From assembly GCA_035048495.1 (NCBI GenBank), contig CM068543.1, positions 33,047,096 through 33,111,095 on the forward strand: a DNA stretch of 64,000 bases. Direction: 5' to 3'. Shown one piece after another: positions 1 to 10,943 of this stretch. The stretch is from Euptelea pleiosperma (lineage: Eukaryota > Streptophyta > Magnoliopsida > Ranunculales > Eupteleaceae). The translations under genes were made by a program, and so were the position numbers. The notes under the pieces are model-generated. The model saw only the letters and a list, made by a program, of their open reading frames with translations. It had not been told where the DNA came from and ran no database searches. Numbering within the stretch: the stretch's first letter is position 1; every line of letters starts with the position of its first letter.

Positions 1-840
1 ATATTTTTTTAAACCAACTTATTATTGAAATGAAATCCAATGGGCTTAACGAGATGTTTAACTTGTTATCTATAAATTTATCATAAAATCATTTGTAGGA
101 TTCTTTACCTAAAACAAAGCCATCCGACTTGCTCTATTGAAAGAAATTTTATTATAAAAATGGTTTATGTGATGAAATTAATTAATTTTTACCCTATAGT
201 GAATCTCATACTTCATCTTTAACAGAAGTTGAAATATACTCAAATCAAAGTAAAAATAACAAAAAATAGAGATATATTTTTCATATAAAATTATGATGGG
301 AAAAATTTATATGAAGACATTATTGAAATAATAGAGGATTTGACTCCAAATATTGCATTGGGGTTGGGGATTATTGGAGTGTTTAATTTCAAGACAAAGT
401 TGCCTAATGACCAAATAGTAACTTCGAATAAACTTTATCATTTAGAATTGGCTTATGAGAAACGTTTTAGAAATGAGGTACGAGTATTAACAAAAATTTG
501 GCATAAAAATATTATTGAATTTTATGGCTTTTTTCTTATCAATGGTACATGTATTTTGATTTATTAGTATATGGGTAAAAGAAGTATATTTGGTATCTTA
601 AGTAACAATATAGAAGTAACAAAATTAGATTGGAATAAGAGAGTAAATGTCATTAAAGGTGTTGCCCATGCCTTATTTTACATGCATCATGATTGTACAA
701 CATCAATAATCCGTCAAGACATGTCAAATAACAATATTATACTAGATTCAGAATCAAAACTTGTCTTCGATTTTATACAGTTATACTACTTAAGACTACT
801 TCATCTAATCAGACTATACTTGTAGGTGCTTGTAGATAAA
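1..840 (+). pseudogene. MIK2-like LRR receptor kinase fragment, copy A
   Basis: This is a decayed fragment of a leucine-rich-repeat receptor-like kinase, of the MIK2-like (MDIS1-interacting) type. Bases 1-90 match the last LRR segments of copies B and C. A juxtamembrane stretch follows, and from about 340 the kinase N-lobe is readable. It includes FRNEVRVLTKIWHKNIIEFYGF, split here as FRNEVRVLTKIWHKN then IIEFYGF, corresponding to the alphaC-helix region. After a stop at 565-567 the frame continues with LDWNKRVNVIKGVAHALFYM. The catalytic loop reads IIRQDMSNNNIILDSE, where an active kinase has HRD, so Arg-Gln-Asp replaces His-Arg-Asp. The reading frame is lost around 770. The family acts at the plasma membrane in peptide perception, but this copy cannot be functional. 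Its 5' end lies outside the window. Confidence 0.8.
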
Positions 841-904
841 TATTTTAGTGAGTTAAGAATTTATTTTTTATTGGCTTTAACTTTATTTGAAATAAAAAAA
901 ACTT

Positions 905-2402
905 TTGATGATATTGATATTTGTTAACTAAGTTCACAATCTTAGTCAACACTCCCATTGGGTAGCTTGTTAATTAGTGGCATGATCCCCCTTTTTGATA
1001 GCTCACAAAAAATATGGTCATTAATCTCCTCCTCAACAATTAATTGTTTAGCTCACTTCTTCCATAAATAGGACAATTAAAATATTTTATTTTTATTGAT
1101 GCATTCATAAATAACTTAGAGCAACTCCAACCCATCTCTATATCTTCAAATATATAAATATTTTTTTGAAATCCAACCCCAACCCATCTCTATATTCAGT
1201 TCCAAATTTGGAGCCAGCCTCTCTATCTTTATTTCTGACTCTAAATATGGAGATTTCTATTCTCTAGCTCAAAATATAAAGATCTGCTTTTGATTTTTTG
1301 AATTTCTATCTTTACCTTTTTACTAATCATTTGAATAAATTTAATTTCTTTTGCATCCTTTTTTAAAATACCTTTTGTATTATTTTCACTCCAAAGATAC
1401 TTTTTTGGAGATGGGACATTTGAAGTTCAACACTTTTTGAAGGGTATCTCCATCTTCAAATATACATGGTGAATATTCTTTTTTGTAACGAAAATTTGGA
1501 GACGTTGGTTGGAGTATCTCTTAGTGGTTTAATACAAAAAAAGTTTGATTAGTTAACTCAACTAGAAATACTTAAAATTTTTTATAACCAACTCATTGGA
1601 GTGATACTGAAGGAGCTTATCAAAATGTTCAGCTTGTTATCCGTAAATTTGTTATACAATTATTTAAATGGTCATTTTTTTAGTAACAAAGCTTTCTAAC
1701 TTGTTCTCTCGAAAGCATTTCAATACAACAAAAATTTATGTGGTAAAGTTAAAGATTTGTCATTTTACAATGCAACACATACTTCTTCTCTCGACGGATA
1801 TACTCAAACAAGACAAAAATAAGTAAAATGAATATATATTTTTCATATGGAATTGTGATGGAACGATTGTGTATGAGGATATTATTAAAATAATAGAGAA
1901 TTTTTACTTCAAATATTGCATTGGATATAGAAGTTATGAGAGTGTTTATAAGATAGTTGTCTAACGACAAAGTAGTGCATTTAAAAAACTTTATCATTTG
2001 AAATTAGTTTATGAAAAAGTTTAAGAATGAGATACGAATATTAATATAAATACGGCATCAAAACATTGTGAAACTTCTTAAGTTTTCTTCTCATTCACGA
2101 TGCATATTTTTTATTTATCAATATATAAAAAATAAAAGCTTATTTGGTATCTTAAATAACGATATAAAAATAGTGGAATTATATTGGAATAATAGAGTAA
2201 ATGTTATTAAAAGTGTTGCCCGTGCTTTATTTTACATGCATCGCGATTGTACCAATCCATCGAGACATATCAAGCAACTATATAACGATAGATTTAAAAC
2301 TTAAAGATTATGTCTTTGATTTTGATATAATTAGACTACTTAAGCCTAATTTATCCAATCAGATTATACTTGTAGGTAATTATGAATATATCTCCGAGTG
2401 AA
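905..2402 (+). pseudogene. MIK2-like LRR receptor kinase fragment, copy B (carries a MITE)
   Basis: This is a second tandem copy of the same receptor kinase. Bases 905-1118 align with 2,470-2,666 of copy C (shared landmarks: ttcacaatcttag, tagctca, the LRR codons for NNLSG). The match is interrupted by a MITE at 1119-1520 and resumes at 1521. The kinase part runs from about 1,960 to 2,402, with readable pieces such as VELYWNNRVNVIKSVARALF at 2,170-2,230. In another frame there is a catalytic loop region reading HRDISSNYITIDL, and then RLLKPNLSNQIILVGNYEYIS. At least two frame changes and many stops are present. HRD survives here although copy A has lost it. Homology ends at about 2,402, where the next copy begins shortly downstream. 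Confidence 0.78.
1119..1520. mobile_element. Tourist/PIF-Harbinger-like MITE, 402 bp
   Basis: The element begins GAGCAACTCCAACC. The reverse complement of its end reads GAGATACTCCAACC, so the terminal inverted repeats match at 12 of 14 positions. It is flanked by a 3-bp TTA duplication at 1116-1118 and 1521-1523, the TSD type of PIF/Harbinger elements. The paralogous uninterrupted site is in copy C at 2,661-2,670, which reads ACCTTAGTGG. It therefore inserted in the LRR part of copy B after the tandem duplication, or was lost by copy C. It has no coding capacity and is AT-rich. Confidence 0.8.
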
Positions 2403-3344
2403 TTCTAAGTCTACTTTCTCTTGACTTCAACTTCTTTTGAAATAAAAGAAATTTGTTATAAAATTATTGTTCATTTATTAAGTTCACAATCTTAGCCAAC
2501 ACCCAGTTAGGAGGTTGGTAATTAATGACATGCCCCCATTTTTCAATAGCTCATGAAGAACATGGTCAACAATTTCTTTCTCAACAATCAAAATTTTGGC
2601 TCACTTTTTCCACAAATAGGATAACCAAAATTTTTATTTTTCTTGATGCATCCATGAATAACCTTAGTGGTTCAATACAAAAAGAGTTTGTTAAGTTAAC
2701 TCAACTAAAAATAATTAACCTTTCCTCAAACTAATAGTTTGGAGTGATATCCAAGGAGCTTACCAAGATATCCAACTTATTATCCATAAATTCGTCATAC
2801 AATCATTTGGAGGGTCATCTTCCTAATAGCAAAGCTTTTAGACTTTCTCCACCAGAGACATTTCAATTCAACAAAGATTTATATGGTGAAGCTAACAATT
2901 TGCCACCATATAACACATCTCTATTTTTTCTCTCGACACAAGCTGAAAATCTTCAAACCAAGACAAAAGTAACAAAAAATAGAGATGTATTTTCTATATG
3001 TGACTATAATAAGAGGATTGCATATGAAGATATTATTGAAACAATGAAGATTTTAACTTCAAATATTGCATCGGGGTTAAAGGTTATAGAAGTATTTACA
3101 TGGTAATTGAGTTTTCTACCGACAAAATAGTAGCCTTAAAGAAAGTTCATTATTCAAAATTAGCTTATGAGAAAAGTTTTAGGAATGAGATATGAATAGT
3201 AATAAAAATACGACATCAAAACAATGTGAAACTTCATGAGTTTTCTTCTCAACCACAATTTATGTTTTTGGTTTACCAGTATATAAAAAAAGAAAGCTTA
3301 TTTAGTATCTTAATTAACAATATCGAAACAGTGGAATTAGATTA

Positions 3345-4770
3345 AAATATGAAAACATACAGAATTCATCCATGAAAAGTTACAAGAATATGCGAAAATC
3401 GATATCTTGAAATAAGAAACAATAATCAATATGATAGAAATAATGAATCATAAATAGAGTTTAGGTTTGAATTCCATAGATAACATACGTTTTTCTCAAA
3501 ATAATTTTTAAAATTTTTAATGGTCTTAAACCTCTAAACTGTTACAACACCTTCATCTCAAAATGGTTTCCAGAATTTTAAAAGTCTTAAATCTCCAACA
3601 GTTACAACATGTTTTTGCTATCACAATATGTCTCTCCATCTCCAATAGACTTTGTTTCTTATATAAAAAAGAGACGAGTGAAACTACATCGTTTAATCTG
3701 TTGAAAGTGCTACCCAGAATCACGAATTTGTTTATTAACTATTTTATTATACTTTTTTGCTACCTTTGCAGATCTTTTTTTTTTCCTCTCTTCTTTCTCT
3801 AGAGTTTTTGTGGCAACATGGAATATAAGAGTAGTGACGTTGGCATGAATTCTGAATATTTTCTTCAGATTGAAAATCAATCAAACCTTAAGTTTTTATT
3901 TTTTATTTCTTAAAATTTTTAAATTTATTTTTTGTTATAATGAAATACAAACAGATATGGGATAATTGCAATAGAAACATATATTATAAAATATGAGCAT
4001 TTAATTAATCAATTATTAAGCCAATGCCTTTTATGGATCACATATAAATTATATATTTTTTTGTACCTTTAATGGACCCCCATGTGGTCAACTAATGAGT
4101 CCAATGTGAAGTATACTTATGAGTCGAGTACCGAAATAAGTTAATATATTCAATTTTGTTTGACCCAAAGGGTATCACAGAAGTAAGAAATCGTACATTG
4201 AACATTTTATTTCTACATGTAAGTTCTAACTAAAATATAATATAAAATAATTTAAGAATTCACATTCAAAATTATTCTATAAACAAAAACACATGTCCCA
4301 TACATAAATGTGAACATTATTTTAACTTCTAGAGCATAAGTAATTTAATCCTCCATTACATTAAAATGTTAACCAATGTAAGTCTAATAAATATATTTGT
4401 AACCAAAATAAAACTTAAGTAACATAAATAATTTACATTTATATATAAAAAGTTAAAATTATGTGAATTAGATAATTGATCAACTAAATAATTGACAACC
4501 TATTGATTAACTAAACTAATTTATGTTGTTGTCAAACTTTTATTTTTATTTTATTTAAATTTTATTTTTGTTTTACGCACATTCTATGAACATAATTTTT
4601 TTATGTTTTATGGACATAAGTATCAAAACAAGTTATAATTGTATATGCCAAAAAATATTTTTCATATAAATTTTTAACCCAATAATTTATAATGAATTTT
4701 ATCTTAACATTTTAGATGACCCGTGCTTTAGCATGGGCATAAATCACTAGTTGTCTATAACGATAGAGAC
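3345..4770. mobile_element. AT-rich insertion in kinase copy C, with Helitron-like 3' end
   Basis: The sequence between the two halves of the copy C kinase has no match in copies A or B. It carries no recognisable protein. Its first 450 bases contain a loose duplication, at about 3,510-3,550 and 3,572-3,610, sharing gtcttaaa and gttacaaca. The rest is very AT-rich. Near the right edge is a hairpin followed by CTAG (see 4,720-4,750). No clear 5' terminus was found, and about 20 bases after CTAG also lack homology to the kinase. The block may be a composite of two insertions. Confidence 0.5.
4720..4750 (+). other. Helitron-like 3' terminus: hairpin plus CTAG
   Basis: CCCGTGC at 4,720-4,726 pairs with GCATGGG at 4,731-4,737 (one G-T pair) around a TTTA loop. 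Nine bases later comes CTAG at 4,747-4,750, followed by T. Helitrons end in a short GC-rich hairpin about 10-12 bases before CTRR and insert 5' of a T. The fit is good in an otherwise AT-rich region, but the matching 5' TC end was not identified. Confidence 0.5.
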
Positions 4771-5730
4771 ATGAAATAATAAGTGTCATTAAAAGTATTT
4801 TCTATGCCTTAGTTTACATGCATAATGACTTACCACATCGATAATCAATCGAGACATCTCAAGTAACAATGTAGTACTAAATTTGAAACTCAAGACTTTG
4901 AATTTGGTATGGTTAGACTGCTTTAACTTAATTCATCCAATTAAATTATACTTGTAGGCACTTGTGGATACATATTCTAGCGAATTACGTATTTACTTTC
5001 CCTTGGTTTTAACTTCTTTGACTACTAAGATTTTGTAAAGTAGTTTCTTGAACTCTCATCCTTTATTTTTATCATTTAGTAACATATCAAATTAATAATC
5101 ATGTTGTTTGTATGGTCTGAGCTATTTGATGAGTTGAAAATTTTTTTAATAGTTGATATTATTTTTAACCCTCAAGTTTTTTCTCTTAATTATAAGGCTA
5201 AGATCATTAGTCTAAATTTTGGCCATGGCCAAAGGTGGTTCACCAACGTATGGTTTTAGTCAATTACACATTTTTTATTTGTTATTTATACGAAAGTTAA
5301 ATTATAATGAAACCGAACTTTTCTTATGAGGAAATACATGTGTCGTATGTGAAATTAAATTTTTGTAAAAATTTAAATGATGAAACCGAACTTTATTTTG
5401 GTCTTTTGCAGAGCTTGCTTACACTACGACCTATGACTAAAAATGTTATGTTTATAACTTTTGTATAGTAGTGTTGGAAATAATAATGGGTAGGCATCCG
5501 GAATATCTCATCTCTTCACTATCATCTTTAGTTGCACAAAATATAATGTTAAATGGTATATTAAATCCACGACTCTCACCTCCTAAAGATCAACATTTCG
5601 CACAGGATATGATTTTTGTAGTGACACTGGCACTAACAATCATTCTAAGAAAATCTTGGCCAACCATGTAACATGTGCCTCAGGTGCTCCTTGCTTGCAG
5701 TCCACCTTTCTTCAACTCTTTCTTGTAATT

Positions 5731-6394
5731 TCACTATGACAACTAGTGAGACTCGAAGTATAATTGGATCGATGAAAGGAAAATTTGTTGGTAAAGTTGT
5801 TCATGGTTTTCATGATGATGAGATGATCATCATACTATGTCTAGGGTCAAGTCTCTTTTCAAAGTCGAATCACATTCATATTGTTCTTGTTCTTATACAT
5901 TGGTATTGATAATGTTCTTCTTCTTAGTTAGTTGCTCGGTCCAAGCCTATTTTATACTCACTAAATGGGCCTTGAGCGCTTGAGCCTGAATTAGAATTCT
6001 ATAGGAGTGGGATTACCTATACAGAAAAGAAAAGAAAAAAAATCAATGCTAGGTGAGACCCATTTGTACCCCCCTCCAAAAGAGCGACCTAAGGTTTTAG
6101 TAACTAATACCTATCTTATGCGTGTTGATCATGTGAAATCTTGCCATGTGGCTAATTTTTTTGTTAAACACAAGATATAAAAAACGACCGTTATAATGGT
6201 AGTACTCCGATCCTATTTTAAAGGTCAAGGCCGAAAAAACAAGATATCCAATTATACTAGTTGTTATAAAAGAAATAATAGTCGTTATTTTGAAAAAAAA
6301 AATTATTTTGTAAGGTTATCGAGATTTTTTTGAAAACAAATAAAGAATATTAAATAGTATTAAATATTAATATTCGACTTTTCTTTTATTTAGA
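5731..6394. other. No gene seen
   Basis: This stretch follows the receptor kinase pseudogene. Short open frames exist (for example about 5,673-5,909), but none resembles a known domain and codon structure is not convincing. Bases from about 6,000 are A-rich. No repeat boundary was found. Confidence 0.5.
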
Positions 6395-6767
6395 CTTGAC
6401 TGATGTGACCAGTTAACATTACGGAGCCAGTCAACAAAGTTGCTGACCGACCACAATATGAGCCACATGGCACAATCTTAGAGGTTGATCCTAGGTGGAC
6501 CTACAAACCAAAATTTCATCCTGTTAGTGATTTCAAACCTTTGGATCTTTGTAGCCCAAATAATGGTCAATAATTCATATTCCACAGTTAAAAATCCACC
6601 CATGATATCGAATGCTTAGAAATCACTAATCAAGCTAATTTTTGGTCTGAATGTCCACCTAGGGTTGGGCCGAATATTCCTACTAGTCAGGAATTTCTAA
6701 GAATATGCCACATGGCTCATATTGTGGTTGCCAGCAACTTTATTGACAGCTGATCAGTAAAGTCCTA
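6395..6767. repeat. Foldback (long inverted repeat) element 1
   Basis: The left arm at about 6,420-6,540 and the right arm at about 6,610-6,750 are inverted copies of each other. Shared segments include CACAATATGAGCCACATGGC on the left. On the right, read in reverse complement, the matches are CACAATATGAGCCATGTGGC and the motif CCTAGGTGGAC. The arms occupy most of the element, so it would form one long hairpin. It has no coding capacity. Related arms occur at 7,560-7,700, 8,207-8,460 and 11,540-11,835. Confidence 0.65.
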
Positions 6768-7039
6768 CTTCGTGGTAACGGACCATTTAAAATTAGGGAT
6801 TTTTTGAAATACCTCTATGTTACCTTTGAAATTTGACATAATAGATTCTTTGAAAAAGGGACAAAAAATGCCCCTTTCTTTAACCTTGGAACATAAAGCT
6901 GTGGGTTTGGGATAAAACCCCAATCCCAAATCAAACAGCTGTGGTGGATGACTGACAACGAGATTCCGATGGGTTGGCCGGCCATCACTGGCGACCAACC
7001 TATTTGAGTCTTGTGTCCGGCCATCCACCACTCCGGTTA

Positions 7040-7520
7040 ATAGTTTAAAAACTTTGTGTATGTTTTGCATCCAAATGTGTGCCTTGTTTCAGTGATACTA
7101 AATAAATGGAGCATATTTTCTTTCGTTGTCAGTTTGCTAAACTTTTGTGGACGTTGATTCTCTCCAAAACTGGGATGATTTAGCATGAATTTCCTTCTAT
7201 GGGTCAAAGAGATTTCATGGATGGTATAGAAATTCAAAGGAAAAGATTATAAGAAAATTGTGTCTAGGGCAACAATCTGCCATATAAATTTATTCTTCTA
7301 GATGTGGCCTCTAAGTTTTCCTCTTTATCTACTAAGATTGATGCTTCCCCTAGAGATATGGATATTATTGAAGCTTGGGGTTTTTCAGTCATTGATCAAC
7401 ATAAAGATATTAGAAGGTGTAGATGGGACCCTCCTCCATGGGGTTGGTTTTAAACACGGATGGTGAAGAAGACAATGTGTATGGCGGTATCGTTTGTAAT
7501 TATATTAGTTAAGAGAATTG
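7040..7520 (+). pseudogene. LINE remnant: zf-RVT region and RNase H start
   Basis: This is a broken 3' piece of a plant LINE-type ORF2. One frame reads MEHIFFRCQFAKLLWTLILS (about 7,105-7,165), the Cys/His-rich zf-RVT pattern in which the second half reads HxFFxCxFAxxLW. Further along, RCRWDPPPWGW at about 7,415-7,450 leads into LNTDGEEDNVYGGIV after a one-base frame change. This is the usual start of the RNase H domain, with the first catalytic Asp in NTDG. Several stops interrupt the frame. It lies inside the inverted-repeat element at 6,840-8,131. Confidence 0.65.
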
Positions 7521-7767
7521 AAGTTATTGCTGTAAATGCGAGCCTAAACCCTTTTACTTTTGGCTCAGGCTAGAAATCACTAATCCTGCTGATTTTTGGT
7601 TTGTAGGTCCAACTAGGGATTGGCCAAAACATCCATACGGCTAGAGTCCTCTAAGAGTGTGCCACGTAGCTCATATTGTGTCCTGTAACTGGAGCCGACC
7701 CTTTACTTTTTTTAGCTTTTGGCTATCAAGAGAGGTCTACATGTTATACCGAAATTTGAAAGTAATT

Positions 7768-7990
7768 TGTAATAACCCCTTGTACTTTCAAACATTAGGA
7801 TTACCCGCCTTGACCTAGTTTAACACTTGAATTACACCTCGTTGGCATTGGAATTGCAATATTATGGTCCTTTCATAGGTGCATTGACAGGCACATAATG
7901 CGTGTCGCATTTTAGTGTTCGTCAAATGATGGTTAAACTAGGTCAAGTAGGGTAATCCTAAAGTTTGAAAGTATAAGAGGGTGGGTTGTG
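7768..7990. mobile_element. Foldback MITE, about 220 bp
   Basis: The left end contains TACTTTCAAACATTAGGATT, then ACC and CTTGACCTAGTTTAA. The right end carries the inverted copy: TTAAACTAGGTCAAG, then GGTAATCCTAAAGTTTGAAA. The arms are about 50 bp with few mismatches, around a spacer of about 120 bp. No coding sequence is present. The TSD is not certain. Confidence 0.65.
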
Positions 7991-8206
7991 ACGGCCAACC
8001 CACTAGAATCTTGTGGCTAGCCGTCCACCACAACCATTTGATTTGGAGTTTTATCCCAAACCCACATTTTTATGTTCCAAAGTTGAAGAAAGGGGCATTT
8101 TTGTCCGTGTTTCGAAAAGAAAATTTTTAGTCAATGACGGTCTAAGATGGTGGACACGGTGGACCAGGGCATTGGGAAGTCTCCACTTCCTAAAAATACT
8201 ACGCTC

Positions 8207-8460
8207 ACTTTAGGGACTACCGACCTTATGGATGTTTGATCTACGTCTTTCGTAGACCTACATACCAAAAATCAGCTTGATCTATGATTAACAGATATAT
8301 TTTAGAATCCAAAAAAAAAAAAAGAGCTCAAATCCAACGACCATAGATCACTCTATTAAACTGCAAAGTTGAACGGTATTTAATCATCAATTGAACTGTA
8401 GATGCATCAAGAAGTGGACCAAACCAAACATCCATAAGGTCAGTGGGCCCTAAAGATCGT
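8207..8460. repeat. Foldback element 2
   Basis: GACCTTATGGATGTTTG near 8,220-8,236 is matched by the inverted CAAACATCCATAAGGTC at about 8,425-8,441. Flanking blocks of the two arms also match with more divergence. It belongs to the same loose family as the elements at 6,395 and 11,540, sharing the motif around AATCAGCTTGAT. It ends about 280 bp before the PPR start codon. Confidence 0.6.
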
Positions 8461-8738
8461 TCCAAGTCACCAAGGGAACTCGGGCTCGATTAAAAGGGGT
8501 ACTCACTGGGCATACACACGCCTTGACGCCTCTCCGTTTAAAAACATTGTGAATGACATCGATACCAAGGATGTGTCACCATTTCTGGTAGGAACAAGGA
8601 AAGAACAACGAATTACCTGCGATGAGCATCTACTGTCGGAGCACGTACAACGATGGGTAGTGGGGCGACCATGGGGTTCAGATTCATCTAAATCGGTCTA
8701 AGACCAAACAATCCCATCAAAACCTTACTGGATTTCAA
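8461..8738 (+). other. 5' flank of the PPR gene
   Basis: This is the presumed promoter and 5' leader of the PPR gene. I see no convincing TATA box at a usual distance; GTTTAAAAAC near 8,538 is the only weak candidate. No open frame or repeat of note lies here. Confidence 0.35.
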
Positions 8739-10455
8739 ATGGGTTTCTCTCGATTCTTCACTCATTGCCCGAAATTAGTAAAAAAATCCAGCTTCTCATC
8801 CGGGAGAACTTTAGAGTCCATCCTTCAGTTTCCTTTCTCTCCATCTCTTCTTCCCAGTCTTCAAATGGGTTCTCTCAGTTCTCTCACTAGTTCACTAAAA
8901 CCCCCAAAAAAAACCAATTTTGATTCACAATCTGATCTCTCTTGATGAAAATCCGTTCCGGGTATTCCAGAATCATTATCAAAATTCATCTTTTCTTGTT
9001 GGAAATCTAATAACGGGTTTTCTCAGATCGATCCATGGTGGTTTAATTGATACCAACGATGAGAACTCGAATTTCATTAGCGATCGAATCGCTGAAGACA
9101 CTGAGAAACTCTGTAAAATCCTCTCCAATCACTCCGGTAGTTGTTTCGGCATTGAATCCTCCCTCGATTGTTCGGGAGTTAAGGTCTCGCCAGCACTCGT
9201 TGAGGAAGTTTTGAAGAAGCTCAGCAATGCAGGAGCTCTTGCGTTCTCGTTCTTCCGATGGTCCGAGAAACAGGAAGGGTTCGAACATACCACTGAGATC
9301 TACAATGGTCTGATAGAAGCTCTGGGAAAAATCAAACAGTTTAAATTGGTTTGGAATTTGGTTCATACTATGAAGGGTAAAGGTTTATTGACGAAAGAGA
9401 CTTTCGCGTTGATCATGCGGAGATATGCGAGAGCTAGGAAGATAATAGAAGCTGTTGAGACATTCGAAAAGATGGAGAAGTTCGGCATGAAACCAGAATT
9501 ATCGGATTTTAATCGATTGATTGATACGCTTAGCAAGTCCAGAAATGTTAAGAAAGCACAGGAAGTGTTCGATAAAATGAAAAACAGGAGGTTTTCTCCC
9601 GATCTCAAGACCTACACAATTCTCTTAGAAGGATGGGGCCAAGAACAGAATATTGTGCTATTGAAGGAAGTTTATCGGGAGATGAGGGATGAGGGATTCG
9701 AACCCGATGTCGTAACCTATGGAATTATCATCAATGCCTACTGCAAGTGTAGGAAATACGATGAAGCCATTGAGCTATTTCGTGAGATGGAAGCGAAGAA
9801 ATGCAAACCGAGTCCACACATTTACTGCACCCTGATTAACGGATTAGGTTCCGAGAAGAGATTGAGTGAAGCCCTGGAGTTTTTTGAGCAATCCAAGGCC
9901 AGTGGTTTTGTTCCTGAAATACCCACTTACAATGCAGTTGTGGGATCTTACTGTTGGTCAAAGAGATTACATGTTGCGTATCGTGTGGTTGACGAGATGA
10001 GGAGAAGTGGGGTTGGCCCGAATTCTAGGACCTATGAAATAATCCTTCATCACCTGATAAAGGCCCGAAGAACAAAAGAGGCTTACTCGGTTTTTCAGAG
10101 AATGGGCGGTGAGCTTGGTTGTGAGCCGAGTCTGAACACTTATACAATGATAGTAAGGATGTTTTGTAATGAGGAGCGGGTCGACATGGCTCTGAAGGTC
10201 TGGAACCAAATGAAGGACAAGGGAGTTCTTCCTAGCATGCATATGTTCTCAACTTTGATTAACAGTCTGTGCGAAGAGAATAGGTTAGATGATGCCTGCA
10301 AATTCTTTCAAGAAATGCTGGATATGGGTATCAGGCCACCAGGTCAGTTGTATAGTAATCTGAAACAAGCTCTTCTTGATGCTGGAAAGAAGGATATGGC
10401 TCTAAATCTGGGTCTGAAGCTTGATAAAATGAGGAACACTACATTGCTTGGCTGA
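8739..10455 (+). CDS. Pentatricopeptide repeat protein, At1g71060-like, mitochondrial (frame break near N terminus)
   Basis: This encodes a P-class PPR protein, a helical-repeat RNA-binding protein expected to act on organelle transcripts. The body from 8,899 to 10,455 is open without introns. It holds about 10-11 tandem 35-residue repeats from roughly residue 125 (for example TYTILLEGWGQEQN, TYGIIINAYCKCRKYDEAIE, TYNAVVGSYCWSKRL). There is no E or DYW extension. The sequence strongly resembles Arabidopsis At1g71060 across its length, including the ending around MLDMGIRPPGQ. The body frame has no ATG before 9,371, which is inside the repeats. An upstream ATG at 8,739 opens a Ser/Phe/Arg/Lys-rich frame (starting MGFSRFFTH) typical of a mitochondrial presequence. 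That frame is one base out of register with the body. The two overlap across C5A8 at 8,901-8,913, where a one-base length change would join them. I read this as one gene with a sequencing error or recent frameshift. Confidence 0.85.
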
Positions 10456-10943
10456 GGAAAGATATGCGAAAGATGGCAGTTGAACAGGCACACTGTGTTG
10501 TGTCAAAATTGAGAATTGTCGTTGGGGAAATGCTATCGTATTTGGTAGTTTTGGCAGTAGAACGACATTGTTTGAGGGATGATCTTGTCCTTCATCTCAC
10601 ACATTAGTGTCCGGAAAGCCATACTGGAAATCTCACTTCCCAATCAATCTGTAGATATGGGCATGTACTTCAATTGCTTATCTATAAATATCACTTCCCA
10701 CATCACCCATGTATGTCAATCATCGTTATCGTCAGCAACATTCAACGCTTTAGAGCTGTATCTTCTGTTAACGTTATTCAACCAATTGAATTATAAAAAA
10801 TGGGATGAATCAGAAGAAAAGCAGCTGGAGATGTTTAATCACAGCTGCTACTCAAAACCCCACCACCATTTTTTTATTTTTCAGGTAGGTTCTTGATCTT
10901 CTGTTCAAGGTGAGTCTGTTTTCCCATGTTTTTGTTAGACCCA
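10456..10943 (+). other. 3' flank / probable 3' UTR of the PPR gene
   Basis: The TGA stop ends at 10,455. An open frame at 10,579-10,896 shows no similarity to a known family and is most likely chance. No canonical AATAAA was seen. AATTATAAAAAATGGG at about 10,789 is a possible weak polyadenylation context. Confidence 0.35.

Larger units (their letters stand above)
2462..5730 (+). pseudogene. MIK2-like LRR receptor kinase, copy C (most complete, interrupted)
   Basis: This is the third and longest copy. Bases 2,525-3,106 encode terminal LRRs (NNLSGSIQKEFVKLTQLKII, then SYNHLEGHLPNSKAF) followed by the juxtamembrane region (IAYEDIIETMKIL). The kinase N-lobe at 3,110-3,340 is present but out of frame. 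About 1.4 kb of unrelated AT-rich DNA (about 3,345-4,770) interrupts the kinase. The catalytic half resumes at 4,771-5,050. A last exon lies at about 5,412-5,730 after an acceptor (cttttgcag). It encodes LEIIMGRHPEYLISSLSS, then NPRLSPPKDQ and FVVTLAL, the usual subdomain X-XI region. Stops and frameshifts occur throughout, so this is a pseudogene. The retained intron boundary argues for DNA-level duplication, not retrocopying. Confidence 0.8.
6840..8131. mobile_element. Long-inverted-repeat element enclosing a LINE piece and a MITE
   Basis: Bases 6,840-6,990 recur in inverted form at about 7,988-8,131. Shared blocks include GACAAAAAATGCCCCTTTCT, GTGGGTTTGGGATAAAAC and GGGTTGGCCG. The inverted arms are about 150 bp, which suits a non-autonomous DNA transposon with long terminal repeats (MULE- or foldback-like). 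No TSD could be fixed. The interior holds a LINE 3' fragment and a separate foldback MITE. Shared ancestry of the arms is clear; that the whole block moved as one unit is inference. Confidence 0.5.

Noticed and set aside
8739..8945. Separate 68-codon gene upstream of the PPR gene
   Set aside because: It looks like the presequence of the PPR protein shifted out of frame at an A8 run; a separate gene is less likely.
10579..10896. 105-codon open frame after the PPR gene
   Set aside because: No family resemblance; most likely 3' UTR.
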